A stretch of DNA of 64,000 bases from Nectonema munidae (Eukaryota > Nematomorpha > Nectonematoida > Nectonematidae). The DNA is taken from positions 1 through 64,000 of the forward strand of contig JAUIRK010000123.1 of NCBI GenBank assembly GCA_030549495.1, given 5' to 3'. Below the pieces are notes generated by a model, which had not been told where the DNA came from, did no database searches, and worked only from the letters and a program-made list of their open reading frames with translations. This document shows positions 34,201-46,900 of the stretch, piece after piece. The first letter of the stretch is position 1. The number at the start of each line of letters is the position of its first letter. A program made the translations under genes and the position numbers.

Positions 34201-37200
34201 CTACTCTATATGAATTATTCAATTTTCAGACTTGTATTTATTTTAACATGATTATGGCATGGGGCACATTTTACATGTGGAACTCCTTCAGAAAAATAAT
34301 TCCCTGGGAAAAGTGCAACAACTACTGGAATTCAGACAACTGTTTCGACACCTTTGAAGCTATGAAATGCACAAGCAATGAAACTTACTTTAACCAAACT
34401 TGCATTCCAGCTAACGTTCACGCCTCTATCTATACTTATACTCTTTACCATGCTTGACTTTATTTAAAAAATTAGAATCTCACCGATGATATGATCACAT
34501 CTTTAAAAAACGCCACCCCTATTTCCCCCGCTGAATCTTACTTCAATAAGCGCATGCTTCAAATATCTGATGGCATCTGGGATTTCAACGGAATGCAGTG
34601 GGAATTGGTTCTCGCTCTCTTTATCTGTTGGCTTGTCATCTTTTTCTGCGTCATGAAGGGCATCAAGACTTCTGGCAAAGTCGTGTACTTTTCAGGTTTC
34701 CTTTTTTCATTTAGTTTTTTTAAATACTACCACCTACAAAGGTTAACCATTTTTAAACTGGATAGACAGTAATTAGCTCTTTTAGTTATCATTTCATCCC
34801 AAAAAAGCACAGGAGATTAAGCAATTTGATATAAAAAAATCTTGAAATCAAGAAATTGTCTGCATCAATTAAAACTGATGATGACATGAAATGAGTCATC
34901 AAAGAATACGCTGATGTTATCATAGACAAAAACTAGAAATGGGATCATTTAAAACCTTTAAATTCATATATTTTTGCCAACTGCCATAAATGTTTTGACC
35001 GTAGACTGCAAATGCCCAACGAATTGCCAATTTTTTTGAACGTTAGCACAAATTTTTCAAATATTTAAATTTTGTTTTTTTCTTTTCTCGTAAGATCTAT
35101 TGATTCTGCTTTCTATTGAAAGCAATACTCATAAAAATATTCTTACTCTTTTGTATATAAATTAAGTAATAAATATCTATACTGCAATATTTTATAATTT
35201 TCAAACTTTAATTATAGAAGCGTATATTTCAGAAGATATTAATTCGACATGCCCATCACTAAGTTTGTATGAATTAAGATTTTGAAAACTCCTTATTGGT
35301 GGTATAAGATTGGCTTGACAGTTAGTGACAATTGTAAACTTTGAAATCAGACCGTTATGTCAATCAAAATACTGCATGGCATTATTAAATGAATTTATAA
35401 AAAGGATAGCTTGTGTCATAATTTGCTTATTGAATATTTAAATGGTAATTTATTTAAGCACTTTTTCCGTATGTGATGGTGTTCGTTCTTTTGATTCGTG
35501 GAATAACTCTTCCAGGAGCGATTGATGGCATCCGGTGGTACATTTTTCCGAAATGGGAGAAGTTGGCCGAAGTTAAAGTTTGGAAGGATGCATTCGTCCA
35601 AATCTTCTATTCATGTGGCTTAGCTTTTGGCAGTTTGATCACTTTAGCCAGTTATAGTCGATACAACAATAATTGTGTTAGGTCAGTCTTTCTCAATCCT
35701 TTTAACTTTATGAACTCCTTATATGTTCATACTAATGTGAAAACCTTAACAATCCTTAGGTATTCTTCACAAGTCCCCCCCCCCCTCTCCTCTTTTTTTC
35801 TTTATTCCAAAAATGAAGATTTATTCAGTGAATACTCAAAAAATATAGGCAAGCATTAAAATCATATTTCATAATTTTTAAACAATCATCGCTATGTCCC
35901 TCCAGAGTCTAGACTTTCGACACATATGTTGAGACAGTCCTTTTATTCTAACAATTCTTTGCATAATAAAACCCAAATTAATTAATTAATTGAATACATC
36001 TTTGCAGGATTATATGGAAACATTTAAAAGGAATGGAATATAATTTTTATAAGAGAACCTACTTGAAGAAGATACCGTAAATTTTTGCTTCCCGAACAGC
36101 GTTTTCAAAACTTTTTTTACTGCGACCCATGGCAAGAACTACAGTTTACATCTCCACCCATGATACCTAGGTACAATAAGGCAAACTCTGTTCACTAAGT
36201 CGCATCGACGATTTGTGAGTGCTTTGCAAGATTTAAAGTTGTTTAAATTCTTCACTTTGCTCTCACTTGCGTATTTTTGATTTCCTTTCTTTTTGTCACG
36301 ACCCATTTTATTTTTCACGCGGACCCACTCAAGGACTTATTTGACCACAGACCAAATAATCTTCTAATTATTTTTTTAATTTTTTCGGGTAACCTAAAAG
36401 CCCTTCACCGACCACATTTGGGTTCAAGGTCATCCTATATTTCTTATATATTTTATTACTGTTTTTCTATATTATATCAATTCTTTATTCTCCAAATTCA
36501 CTTTTATTAAATATTGGGTATTTACTCCTAATAAAATTTAATAAACTTATTAATAATCGTGCTTTGAATTCATTAAATTATTTGCACCTCCCAGTTTACA
36601 AATCGTTGTCAAAATATTATCAAAAGCAGAGATCACCTTTACCCACATGTGGAACCCACAAAGACCAACATTTGGAAAGGCTATTCACCGCTAACTCCTT
36701 AGAGTCAACGACTTGTTTATATTATTTTTTCTTTTCTTACAACTTAACAAGTCCAAGCCCTTCCAAAGATCATAACTAATGCCATCTGGTGCTTTCTTAT
36801 TTTTTAATTTTTATAACCATTTTTTCCATCACCAATTTCGTGAGAAAAAGAAAAAATGGCTAGCTAAACATTGTGAAAAAAAATAATGAATAGCTATAAT
36901 AAGAAGAAATGCTTACTTTATTGTAAGGTCATAACGAAAAACTCCAGGAGAAGTAGCCCACTCCGTCATCTCTTGACTCATCCATTAGAATTTTCTAATT
37001 TTAAATAGCAGCCTCTATTTAATCGAAAATTAAGAAAAAAGTTTCTCCATCTTCGTTATCATATTATTTGAATGAGCGCATCCTCGCGCATATTGAACTA
37101 CTAATATTTTGAGCCCACATTTTCTTTCAATCATGTAATTTACGTTTTAGGGATGCTATTTTCATTTCGCTGAGCAATTGTTTAACGAGTTTGGTGTGCG

Positions 37201-40200
37201 GCTTCGCCATCTTCTCTGTCATCGGCTTCATGGCCAATGAGATGAATACAACGATTGATAAAGTCGTCCAGGATGGACTTGGTCTGGCCTTCATCGCGTA
37301 TCCCACGGCTCTTTCTAGGATCGCAATTCCTCAGTTGTGGAGCGTTCTCTTCTTTCTCATGTTTTTTTTCATTGGAATTGATACTCAGGTCATAAAATTC
37401 ACTTCTATTTCAAATTTAATATTCTTATTTCCATTTATTCTTTTTCTTCCGTGTAGCCATTTGTAGGGGCTGGCATTGTTGAAATTATTCAGTTCTAACT
37501 TGTTCAAAGCTAGGTTTTAATATATATTTCCATTTTAAATCTTGACTCTTTCAAAATAATTTTTCCAAACGCTTTGAACTTTAGTATGTGACATTTTTAA
37601 TCAGTATTCAAAATTTAAGTCAAATGGGATAATTCTAAATTAATAAAATCATAGGCTAACTTTACTTAATTAAGAGCACGTATTCTTTTGAGTGCTTTTC
37701 TCATTTTGTATCTCCGCGTGATGTTGCCAGACCACTGATTGAGAATTGATTATATTACATTTTTGAATTCACTACTAATTAAATGACTTCTCCCTTTACA
37801 TTTTTCCCTTAGTATAACGCAAAGTGGATGCATTCAATTTGAATTCTCTTTCATGTTTTCTCTTTCTTTTACGTTCTCAGTTAATAATTGAGAAGACAAA
37901 TTTATACTCACCACCTTCTAAAATTTACTACTATACAGCTTGTGTTTTCTTGCCTATGCTCGAGCGCTGTTTTAAATTAAGACTAAAAAGATTACTTTGA
38001 CTTGAGTTTATCATTTTGGATATCACTTCTTAATTGATTAAGCTCATAATATTCATTAGACAGAAATGGTAGTGATTATGGTGATAATTATTTTTATACG
38101 AGCAAAATTTAGTTTTTAACCGCATTTTTAACGGGCTTCTTGGATACCTCAGTGATAAGAGAGCAACAGTGACCTCAAGCTGGGGTCATGTCATCAATAA
38201 CATCATGTTCCTAGTAAATGTAAAGTGAGTCTTTGAAGTTTCCAAAAATTTTTCCATCATGTATAAAAGATAACTCAGTGATTTTTTATATATTTGATTA
38301 CACTCTAAAATGAGAAGACAAATATACCATTCTAATCTTTATTGCTTCAGGGGTAATTTATTTTCTATGCCATTATTATTATTATTATTGATCACGAATG
38401 GACAATAATCAATTACATGAATTTTAGCTTATAAATCACATATACCTGTCATTTTAGTTTGTTATGGTAGAAACAGTCCTAACATATATCCTGGACAAGT
38501 ATCCAAAGCATGCTAGAAAGCACAAATCGACGGTCGTGTTAGCGCTTTGCACCGTTTTATTCCTGCTTGGTCTCTTTCAATGTTCTCGCAGTGGTCTCTA
38601 TATCTTCAATTTGATTCAAGAAACCGCTGCCAGTTGGGTCCTGCTTGTCGTTTGCACTTCTGAATGTCTCATAATAGCATACGTTTATGGCGCTTCAAAC
38701 TTTAAGAGTATCACCCATTTTTACAACGACTTGTTTCGTCTTAATTTGATCGGCTTTAAATATAACCTGTAATTACTCTCATTCTACTGTCCTTTTAAAA
38801 TTAGCCTGGGGTATTTTTTATCCGATTTAACGCACTGAAGTGGAAACATTTTATTTAGCATAAAATTTTAATATGAAATGACTATTTAGAATTATAACGC
38901 TTAGAATTTTTTTCTATTCCGAGTACATTAATGTTGAGTAAATTTTGTTTTATCATGTTATACATTTTTTGATATCTATACACTAGAGATGGGTAAATGC
39001 GCCTCGTATTCGATCCAGTTTTTTACATCTCAATATATTTTGGATACAATCCGTTTATTCATTCAAAAGAGAGTTTAACTCTTAAAATTTTATTTTTAGC
39101 ATTTTAGATTAGCATTTTTATATTTGCGCAAACTTCTTAACTTTGCCCAATTGTCTACATGTCTATGATATATCAATTTTTATTAGCTTTTTTTTAGATT
39201 TTTTTGAATTCTTTTCTAATAATTTTTCTTTTTTTTTGTTAATAATTTTTTTATATTCTAAATTTTTTTACTCAAGTTATTAAAATGGAAAGAAATCGGA
39301 AAATTAAATATTCTCAAGAATATATTTCATCTGAAGATGATCTTGAAGTAACTTCAAAAGAAATTAATTATACATGCCGTTTGCAAAACTATGAAATCAA
39401 TGAAGAGGAAAAACATCTATATATATATGGAGAAACGTTTAGAGTCTCTTGAAATTGAAATTAAAATAAAAAAATCAAATCAAGATTTAGTACAATCTTC
39501 TATTAAATGGACAAGAAATGTTCCACCTGTGAAATTCATTTAAATAAATTTAATTGATTCCAGAACTACTCATTGTCCCAAATCTGAACTCGACTCTTTT
39601 TTGTGTTATTTTCATGAAGCTGAGAAAAAAAAACCATAAATTAGCTTAAGTTAACAAATAGAAGATTGCAGGCCTTGAATAAAAGACTTTCTAATGGATG
39701 CGTCAAGAGGAAGAATAAAAGATCATTTTCTCAATTCAAGGCTTGATTAGCTATAATTTTATTAGAGTTGGGTCTCATCGAGGCAATTTAACAGTTTTGT
39801 ACGATCCAAAAGATAGAGTCAGCCATTTTATAGATACTGTATGTCTAAAAACAGAGTTCGCCTTCTCCTTCAACACACTACTCTTGACAATAAAGTGACT
39901 GGGAAAGGACGACAAAATAGGAGAAGTTTGCTGGCCTTTGATATGTATCTGATTTGTTTTTCCTTAATCTGAGAGCGGTTTTAGATTTCATTAACTTCCC
40001 TAACTATCAACGAACAATGGTATCCTTTCAAATCGTTACACTGCTGGAGAGCTTACTTGCCATCAAAACCAGCAGAATTTTCGTTTTTATGATGCCCAAA
40101 ATGGTTATGCGTTAAATGGAATTCTTTATTCAGGCACAGAAAAGGAAAGACAAGTAGGTCTCTCTAATACTAATAAACACAAATATATATATATGTGGAT

Positions 40201-41860
40201 CAAAATTTTATTTCGCATGGTTTACTGAAAGATCTACAAAAAGGCTTCACAGTCACGGGAACAATAATGTCAAGCAAAAAAGAAAAGCCAGATTACTAAA
40301 ATCAATGAAAAATGTTGAATTGTTCAAAACAAGATTTTAATGGGAAATATTCTGCTCATGTCAGATTTACTCGATCTTAAAATTGAAGACCTTTTACCTT
40401 TTCAATATGATCGGTATAGCTTATGTTAATTTGTTTATTTTATTAGAAAAAAATTGAAAACTTGATCATGATAATATTTTTAAAACTGCTAACAGAAAAA
40501 TTTATAGCAGATATAAGCCAGCTTTTCTTCAATATGGAATAATGAATTCATCTTCTAAATGTTTAATAAAAAAGATCTGTTCTCAACATAAAACAACTGC
40601 AGGTTTATGTTTTGACTCTAATTTTTTTTTTCAAAATTATTTTATACTATTAAAACAAGTAAAATAATTTCATAAAATGGATACATTAATTTTTAGCAAT
40701 ATAAAGAAAATTCACATTTAACTTGTATAACACATAGTTGGTACTTAAATATATGTTAAATACTAGAACAGCGAGACGCCGTCAATTTTTAAAATGGCGC
40801 CAAAATATGAATCATTACTCTTCCAAAAACTTGTTAATTTTATTGAAGGTTTAATCAATAGAATAATTAATTTATTAGGCAAAAATTTCTAAAGACGATT
40901 TATTATTTAAAACAAAATATCAATTGACATACTCTGCTGTTGCAGTATTTTTTTTAAATAAACAACTGCATTTTCTTTATCATTCCAAATGAGTCTTGTT
41001 TCTTGGGAAGGGGAGAAGTGAAGGTGATGCTTACAATTGCAAAAATCTAACAAGAGACGCACTAAGCAAGTTGCTTAATTTTTGAGCAGATTTGACGCAG
41101 GCCTGAACCCTTAGCAACTCGGATGGTTATAAAAAAAAGTGTACTGCTAAAAATTAGGGAAAGACAACTTTTTTCACAACATATTTCAATATTAGTTTTA
41201 CAAGTACATAGTTTCTCCCAAAATTTATTCAATAATATATTGTACTTATCATATTTTAGAAGATATTGAATTTATGATTGGAAGAAAGATCAGCAGATGG
41301 TGGATCATTTGCTGGAAGTACATCACTCCCTCAATGATTATTACTATCTTGATTCTGGTACTCATCGATCTAGAGCCCCTTTCTTACGGAAATTACATCT
41401 ATCCAGCTTCGGCGAATTATTTCGGTTTTGTACTGTCTCTGTGCTCCAGTAAGTTTTTAGATTGCCTACCATGTAGGCTTTTTCATTCGCTGAATCCTGT
41501 TAATTGACATTCCTCTTTGTAGTAATCTTTATTCCTCTCTATTTGATTCTCAGCTTTGTCAGATTGCTCTATCGCGGAGATTTTTCTAGGAAGGCGGTTT
41601 TAGATCTCTTTCGCCCCACACAACTCTGGTACGAGTGCGTCAAGTTTAACAACGCGAATGACTGCGATTCGAGTGTCGAACTCAAAGACGAAAAGGAGAT
41701 GAAGAAGCCAAGAAGCGCTTGCAACAACTGCAACAACCCAAACAACAAAATGTCCAGCCAAGATGCAGACGACGAGAAAGAACAATGTGCGTTTTGCTGC
41801 TGTGTCTTGAATCCCGACAAAAAATCTGAAACTTCACAGAAGAGAAATGTTAGCCGGTAA
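28191..41860 (+). CDS. SLC6 sodium-dependent neurotransmitter/amino-acid transporter, ten exons
   Basis: Proposed exons: 28191-28220, 32952-33084, 33137-33306, 34230-34415, 34476-34695, 35459-35681, 37151-37388, 38458-38707, 41260-41448, 41523-41860. Phases agree throughout and sum to 1977 nt, a 658-residue protein, normal for SLC6. It is a plasma-membrane Na+-coupled symporter with 12 predicted membrane helices. TM1 carries [14 protein letters not shown] (Gly where monoamine carriers have Asp), so an amino-acid-type substrate is likelier than a monoamine. TM2 ends in ELSLGQ. Extracellular loop 2 has a Cys pair and N-glycosylation sites (SNET, FNQT, NLT, NAT). TM6 has FIAYPTAL and GIDTQF. Oddities: DGLGLAF replaces the usual EGPGLAF, and the tail is Cys-rich. 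The subfamily cannot be fixed. The first exon is the least certain. Confidence 0.88.
28221..32951 (+). other. SLC6 intron 1 (proposed), with repeat debris
   Basis: 4.7 kb of AT-rich DNA. It includes GACTCC-type remnants (28795-29000, 29555-29640) and a hAT-like right end at 31815-31862 whose reverse complement reads CAGTGGCTCTAAACC. A GC-richer patch at 31245-31320 contains GCGCCCCCTAGCGGTCCGCG and may belong to the same hAT element. No further coding exon was recognised. Confidence 0.5.
32952..33084 (+). CDS. SLC6 exon 2, TM1
   Basis: The acceptor TTTTCTTAG precedes the exon and the donor GTAGAT follows at phase 1. It codes for [19 protein letters not shown] and then [17 protein letters not shown], the TM1 signature with the Na+ and substrate-binding unwound segment. 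Confidence 0.93.
33137..33306 (+). CDS. SLC6 exon 3, TM2
   Basis: A 52-bp intron precedes it. Codes for [19 protein letters not shown] and [14 protein letters not shown], ending in VIVSFL at a GTAAGA donor, phase 0. Confidence 0.93.
34230..34415 (+). CDS. SLC6 exon 4, TM3 and loop 2
   Basis: Acceptor ATTTTCAG. Codes for [20 protein letters not shown] (TM3), then the large extracellular loop with CNNYW...NCFD and glycosylation sites. The frame stays open to 34457, but continuity with the next exon requires a donor; GTTCAC at 34416 is the best fit, though weak. Confidence 0.85.
34476..34695 (+). CDS. SLC6 exon 5, TM4
   Basis: Acceptor AAAATTAG after a 60-bp intron. Codes for the rest of loop 2 ([19 protein letters not shown]) and TM4 ([18 protein letters not shown]), then [13 protein letters not shown]. 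Donor GTTTCC, phase 1. Confidence 0.9.
35459..35681 (+). CDS. SLC6 exon 6, TM5 region
   Basis: Codes for [20 protein letters not shown], the conserved [14 protein letters not shown] and [12 protein letters not shown]. Ends in phase 2 at the donor GTCAGT. The intron begins with a hAT-like end immediately after the GT. Confidence 0.92.
35684..35800 (+). mobile_element. hAT-like terminal sequence at a splice donor
   Basis: CAGTCTTTCTCAATCC followed by TTTTAACTTTATGAACTCC resembles common hAT ends of the CAGTGGTTCTCAACC type. It starts two bases after exon 6, so the GT of the donor is host sequence and the CAGT is element-like. The opposite end was not found in the intron. Confidence 0.45.
37151..37388 (+). 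CDS. SLC6 exon 7, TM5-TM6
   Basis: Acceptor CGTTTTAG. Codes for [20 protein letters not shown] and [11 protein letters not shown], then [13 protein letters not shown], which includes the TM6 Na+ site Asp. DGLGL replaces the family's usual GPGL. Phase 0 donor GTCATA. Confidence 0.92.
38458..38707 (+). CDS. SLC6 exon 8, TM7-TM8
   Basis: Acceptor ATTTTAG. Codes for [37 protein letters not shown] and [18 protein letters not shown], then ASNFK. Donor A|GTATCA in phase 1. Reading on past the donor soon meets a stop (38772), which supports the splice. Confidence 0.92.
39280..40630 (+). pseudogene. piggyBac-like transposase fossil in SLC6 intron 8
   Basis: Fragments in the right order on the plus strand: an acidic N-terminus [19 protein letters not shown], then [10 protein letters not shown] (family LTIDEQL; here Asp is Asn). 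[10 protein letters not shown] block and [18 protein letters not shown] (family LTLVGTIRSNK) follow, and finally [16 protein letters not shown], like the C-terminal Cys/His zinc domain. Stops and frame changes are frequent. It is a different and older subfamily than the 1-2438 copy. Confidence 0.62.
41260..41448 (+). CDS. SLC6 exon 9, TM9-TM11 region
   Basis: Acceptor ATATTTTAG. Codes for [20 protein letters not shown] (a signature of the loop before TM10), [16 protein letters not shown] and [12 protein letters not shown]. Strong donor GTAAGT, phase 1. Confidence 0.93.
41523..41860 (+). CDS. SLC6 exon 10, TM12 and C-terminal tail
   Basis: Acceptor TTTGTAG after a 74-bp intron. Codes for [20 protein letters not shown] (TM12), then a cytoplasmic tail of about 85 residues with acidic/basic stretches, Asn-Cys repeats and [10 protein letters not shown], possible palmitoylation sites. 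TAA at 41858-41860. Confidence 0.93.
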
Positions 41861-42272
41861 CACACCCTCACTGGCCTCTCGCCCCCAGATACTCTTATTA
41901 AGTAATGCGCTCATTTTCATTTATCAAGTGGATGATCAGTTTTTTAACAAACTATTATCTGCAGCCCTCTATCATTTGCAATCAATATTCTTCTAACCCA
42001 TCATAAAATCACTTTCACTAGTTGTTAAAGACGTTTATTTCTGTTCAATTAATACCAATGACTTACTTCGCCTTATTTTCTTTACCTAAAGGCGCTTTAC
42101 ATGTTTATCCTTTGTTATTATTCTAAATATCATGCTGACAATTTGCGAATGATTTATCTTCAAACATTTTCTAAAAAAATAATTTTTTATATTTTTGCCT
42201 TTTCATTGAAAGGTTTATAGTAAAGATAGCAGTAACTTTAGAAGATCGTAGATTATGGTGTTTATTCTAGAC
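41861..42272 (+). other. SLC6 3' flank
   Basis: AT-rich and presumably contains the 3' untranslated region. No canonical AATAAA was seen close to the stop. No other feature. Confidence 0.4.
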
Positions 42273-43950
42273 CAGTAGTCGGCCAAGTGGGGTAAAACTA
42301 TAATTTTTGGCGGTAATAATGGCATTGCCTTTAAAAAATTTTAAAGTAATTTAAACATGATTTGAATAATAATAATACTATTTCTAATAATTTTTATTTA
42401 CCATGTATAATTTATACAATTTCAAGCCCACAAACTTTTTTTAGTCGCATATATATTAGTTTAAAAAAGTAAACCTACAGTTTTAACTTAAAACATTTTT
42501 TATTTTGAAATATTTGATTTTGATTTTTGGAATAGAAGAGATTACGATTTTATGCCAAAAAGATGTAATTTTTTTAAATGTTGTGTTTTAGGTTAATTTT
42601 GTTTTAAAATCAACTTCGTAGTACTTTTTCATTATTTCTCGCTCGAAAGCTTTTTTATTTAATTTTCAAGTTTTTATAATTTTTAGTATCGATTAAATTT
42701 TATGCCAATACTTCTTGGTCAAGCACACATTTCCCCCAAAAAAAGAGTATATGAAAATGAGTTTCGTATTTATTATTGTTTTACACAAATAGAAGATAAA
42801 GAAGGGCTGAAACCAGAGTTTGTTTGTCTAAAAATGCTGACGAGAGAGGCATTTAAGAAGAATCAATTGAAAAAACACTTAGAGGGTTTGCATCCTGATC
42901 TATCACCCAAAAACAACAAGTATTCTGATAATTTGGAGAATTTCGCCAAAAGGCAAAGACTTTAATCGTTAAAAGCAAAAAACCATATTCATTCCGAGAA
43001 GAATTAGTCAAGCCTTCAGCTATTCAACCTGACGTAACTACTGATGTGTGTAATATTTTACAGCTGATGGTATATGCTCGTTTCAGAGGTTTGAATACTT
43101 TTAAGGAAGATGTATGATTAAATCCACTATAGTAGCGATGTCGTTCAATTGATAAAGTGCCGATTTTTTTGATCAATGCTGACCTAAAGTCGTAAAACTT
43201 ATTGCAGTGTCTCTTGGCGGAGTACCAGCGATGTTGGGTCATGCTATTGGTTTTGGGGCTTTAGCCCGAGAAAAATCGAAGTGAATCACTATATGATTCA
43301 TAGACGAGCGCTGTTTGTTAAAAATTAGAAACCATTATGCATGATGCAGTTAAAATTGTCAATTTTGTTAAAGGAAAATATTTCGAGTATTATGTAAAGA
43401 TTTCAAACTGAATACACGGAACTACTGTATCATACGGAAATAATGTGACTCTCACATGCAAACGCTTTAAATAGAGGAAGGACTCAAAAGTGAAGCTCGA
43501 ATTTTTCTGGCACAACAAAATAGTCTTTTAGCTGATAAATTTAAAAATCAAAAACTTTTGAGCAAGATTTTCGAGATTATCTTTGTTCTTAGAAGATTTT
43601 TGTCATGTCACGTTTTGAGACATTATGGATACCATTATAGATCATCTCACCAAACTACAACTTTTCGGAACAAGGTCAACGTACTGTTGGTTGGATCATA
43701 GATCTTTTTAAATGTGATATTTGTGATGTGCCAGAAGAACCTGATGGTCTTGCTGAGGCACTTGAACTCAGATCAAACAATGAAGTTTGTATTGAATTTG
43801 AAAATAAAAATAATTTGTCATGTTCTTGCATGTCATCTTTTGTTAAGTCATTTGCAATTGCACAAACACAAGCCCATCAAAACATAATTTAGGTTTTGAA
43901 ATTCAGTGGTGTTTAAGGTTTTACAATAAAAAGACTATAAACTTATGATA
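42273..43950 (+). pseudogene. hAT transposase fossil with BED zinc finger (ZBED5-like)
   Basis: CAGTAGTCGGCCAAGTGGGG near 42273 resembles a hAT left end. An open frame at 42702-42965 reads EFRIYYCFTQIEDKEGLKPE, a partly decayed zinc-finger Cys region, then LKKHLEGLHPDLSPKN: the K-L-x-x-HL-x-x-x-HP spacing of BED fingers in ZBED5-type hAT proteins. Beyond it, in broken frames, come YSDVVQLIKCRFF, HYMIHRRALFVKN and VKIVNFVKG, the HCxxHRxAL and VNFIKxR blocks of the family. Many stops follow. It is a separate copy from those at 24930 and 52000. Confidence 0.72.
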
Positions 43951-46900
43951 ACCTGAAATGTCATTTTCCCCTGTTTTTTTGTAAATTCTTAGTCTAAATC
44001 AGAATTAAGTTTGTCAGAAGGTTTTTTATTATTAAGTTTTTCCTAAGGTTGTTGTCGAAGTAGGTCTTTTAAAAAGTTTTAGTTAGAATCAAGTTTTATT
44101 GGGAAGTTATTGGGGAAGCTTGAAAGTTTTTAATGCACGGGGTAAACGCTTGATTGGGAAAGTTTTTTTGGGATTTCGCAGTTTTGTAGCCGTTATCTTC
44201 AAACGAATTAACGACATTCACTACCTCGGTTTGAGAACTTAATTAGTTCCTTTTTTAACACAATAGATAAACCATTGCACATCGTTAACCGGTTGCGAGT
44301 TCCATTTTATTTTTTAGTAACATTTTTATCCACTAGTTAAACTCTTTATAAGAAACGATGAAAAATATTGATATGGTATAATTGGAAATTTTTTAAATAT
44401 ACACGTGTTAGAACAGTTTTTGGATTTCTACTACTTTGTCGTCGTTAAGTGAATCTATATCTAAATGTTAAGGTAGGATAACATTATGTTATAGTTAAAA
44501 TTCAAATATGCCAATTGGTTGTAATAAATAAGTCTCTGAAAGGCACTTATCTTTACTTTCTTGAAATAACCGCCTACAAATCAGAATACGATAGGAGTGC
44601 CTTTCAATTAAACGAACTAATTATACTACTTATTCTCGTTTTTAACGTTTTTTATAGTTTACCTTTGTTATGTGAGATTGACTCAGTTAGTAAAGTTGTT
44701 TAGTCGGTGAGATTTATTTTGAAAACCCTTTCATCTTGATGATAGATTAATAACTAGTTCTACTGGGTTTGCGACATTTCCTCACCCGTAATTTAGTTCC
44801 ACGATATTTCTTCACACGACCCATCTTTTCCTCACTAAGAGAATTTGTCATTCGACAGTTAACCATTCTTCATTATTCCCAATGATGATCATCACCTAAT
44901 ACATTTTCAAAGTCGCCATAATGAAATTTAATGCTGTTGAAAAGTTGAGTGAGGGGGTGAAGTCTGGCGCGATGTAGTGTCTTGTTGTTTCTCTATCTAT
45001 TCATCAATAATGTTTTCTATTTTTTTGCCACCACAATTTTCCATAAAAACTCACAAACTGATTTTTTTATTTTGATTTTTGGGATCATTATTTTAATCCA
45101 TTTGTCCCTTATTTGCCCAAAGATTACATCTTGATTTTGACACTATTTTTATCTAACATCATTCACTGAGATTATATTTTGTCTATTATTAAGACACCCC
45201 CTCCCCCGCCTATCGACAAACTTGGCTCCAACCAAAGTAATATATGACCGAATTATATAATATCTCTCGCCTTTATTAAATTAAAAATTATCCGTTATAA
45301 ATTAGATGTCTACACTTAGGATTGCACCGCTAAGCAAAATGGCTGATTATGATACAGCGGTCCATATATATTATAATATATAAAATGCTCCTTGCCTTAA
45401 ACTTGTATTCCTTGAATGATGCTTTATTCGCTAATTTGATTGGTTATTGAGAACCAATTACCAAAGATAACGACTTCAGACTTGCTAAGGTTCTGTTTAG
45501 GACGCATGTAACCGATAAAGAGGTTGTTGAACTACAACGAAAAAAACATTTTCTACCAAGATCTTTTGTAAACATGTTGCCAATATCCCCGCACTAAAGC
45601 CACTGACCGCAAACTAAGCTGTATTTTGGGTATATGAGTGCGCACAGATAAAAATTCAGTAAAGATGTCCATTTTTAACATAGATCCTCGAAAGCAACTA
45701 AGCTCCTTTTAATAGGAAGGGCTACTTCTCAGACTTTACGAGTTGAACTAGAAGCAGTATGTTATACGCTAATGGAATTAATTTCTTTTTCGGATTTTCT
45801 TTTTGTGTTCGCAACTTTTCTAGGTAAAATAAAGAGGCCCATTTTAACTTGTCAATTAAAAATGTATATATCCTGTAATGTTCGCAATATTTATAGAAGT
45901 GAAGAAAAAGAAATTTAGTGCGGCAGCATTAGTAAAGGATTTGTTATACGAACACATGTTGACTATATGTCAAATTCCTATCAAAAGTATTAGAATACAT
46001 TTAAGTAAGAATGGCTGATGATTAGCAAGCGGCTCATATGGCTCGGCCCATAAGTCAATCAGTTCAATAATGCCCTTCGCTAAATCACATTAGTTGAATA
46101 AATATGACATTGTGAAACTTGAATAAATTGATAGCTTTCGCAAATTTTGAATTTTTTAAAAGTTCCTTTTTATTTGAATATTTTTTATATAGAATAAATT
46201 ACGGGATAACATTTTGTTTAATTTTTATATAATTAAATAATTTTATCATCTTGAAATTTATCAACCAATAATGTGCGTAAGAATGTATCGAATCGTAAAA
46301 ATCATTACTTTTCGACAGCGAAATTTTATGGATGATTTTATGAGTTCGATTTGTTTTCACAAAAATTCTCTTATAGGATAATTTGTTGAATCTCTAATAG
46401 TACTTATTTCTCATTACTTTTATGGTGTGCTGTTTATCCTTGCTTTTAAATATCCATCTACAGATCGCCGTGTAAAACAAAATTAGAAAATATTTAATAT
46501 CTTTTTCGGAATTTTGTTATCACTACCTATATTGTTGCTTTAGAAAATATATTTTCAGAAATTAAAATTTCACGCTCCTACAAATCAAGAAAAGGACAAT
46601 AATTTTATTCCAATAAATACAAAATCATGTATATTGGAAAATGATTCTAAATTGTTTTACCTTTTCAATCGCAACATCTTTTTTTGGAAAAAGTATATTT
46701 TGCTAAAAAGACTGGTCGCTATACCAAAACGCCAAAAGGATTCCTATAAAATTCCCATTCAGGCTAATCTTTAAGACGAGAGATTTTTAAACTCTCTGTG
46801 CTGGCAATAATCTCAGTGTAAGTATACTGTCATTTTCAAAAATATTCATTTTTAAGTTATTTGCCCCTACAACTCAAAAAGAGGGTAACGATTTAATTGG

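Noticed and set aside
41569-41871. 100-codon minus-strand frame
   Set aside because: Antisense shadow of SLC6 exon 10.
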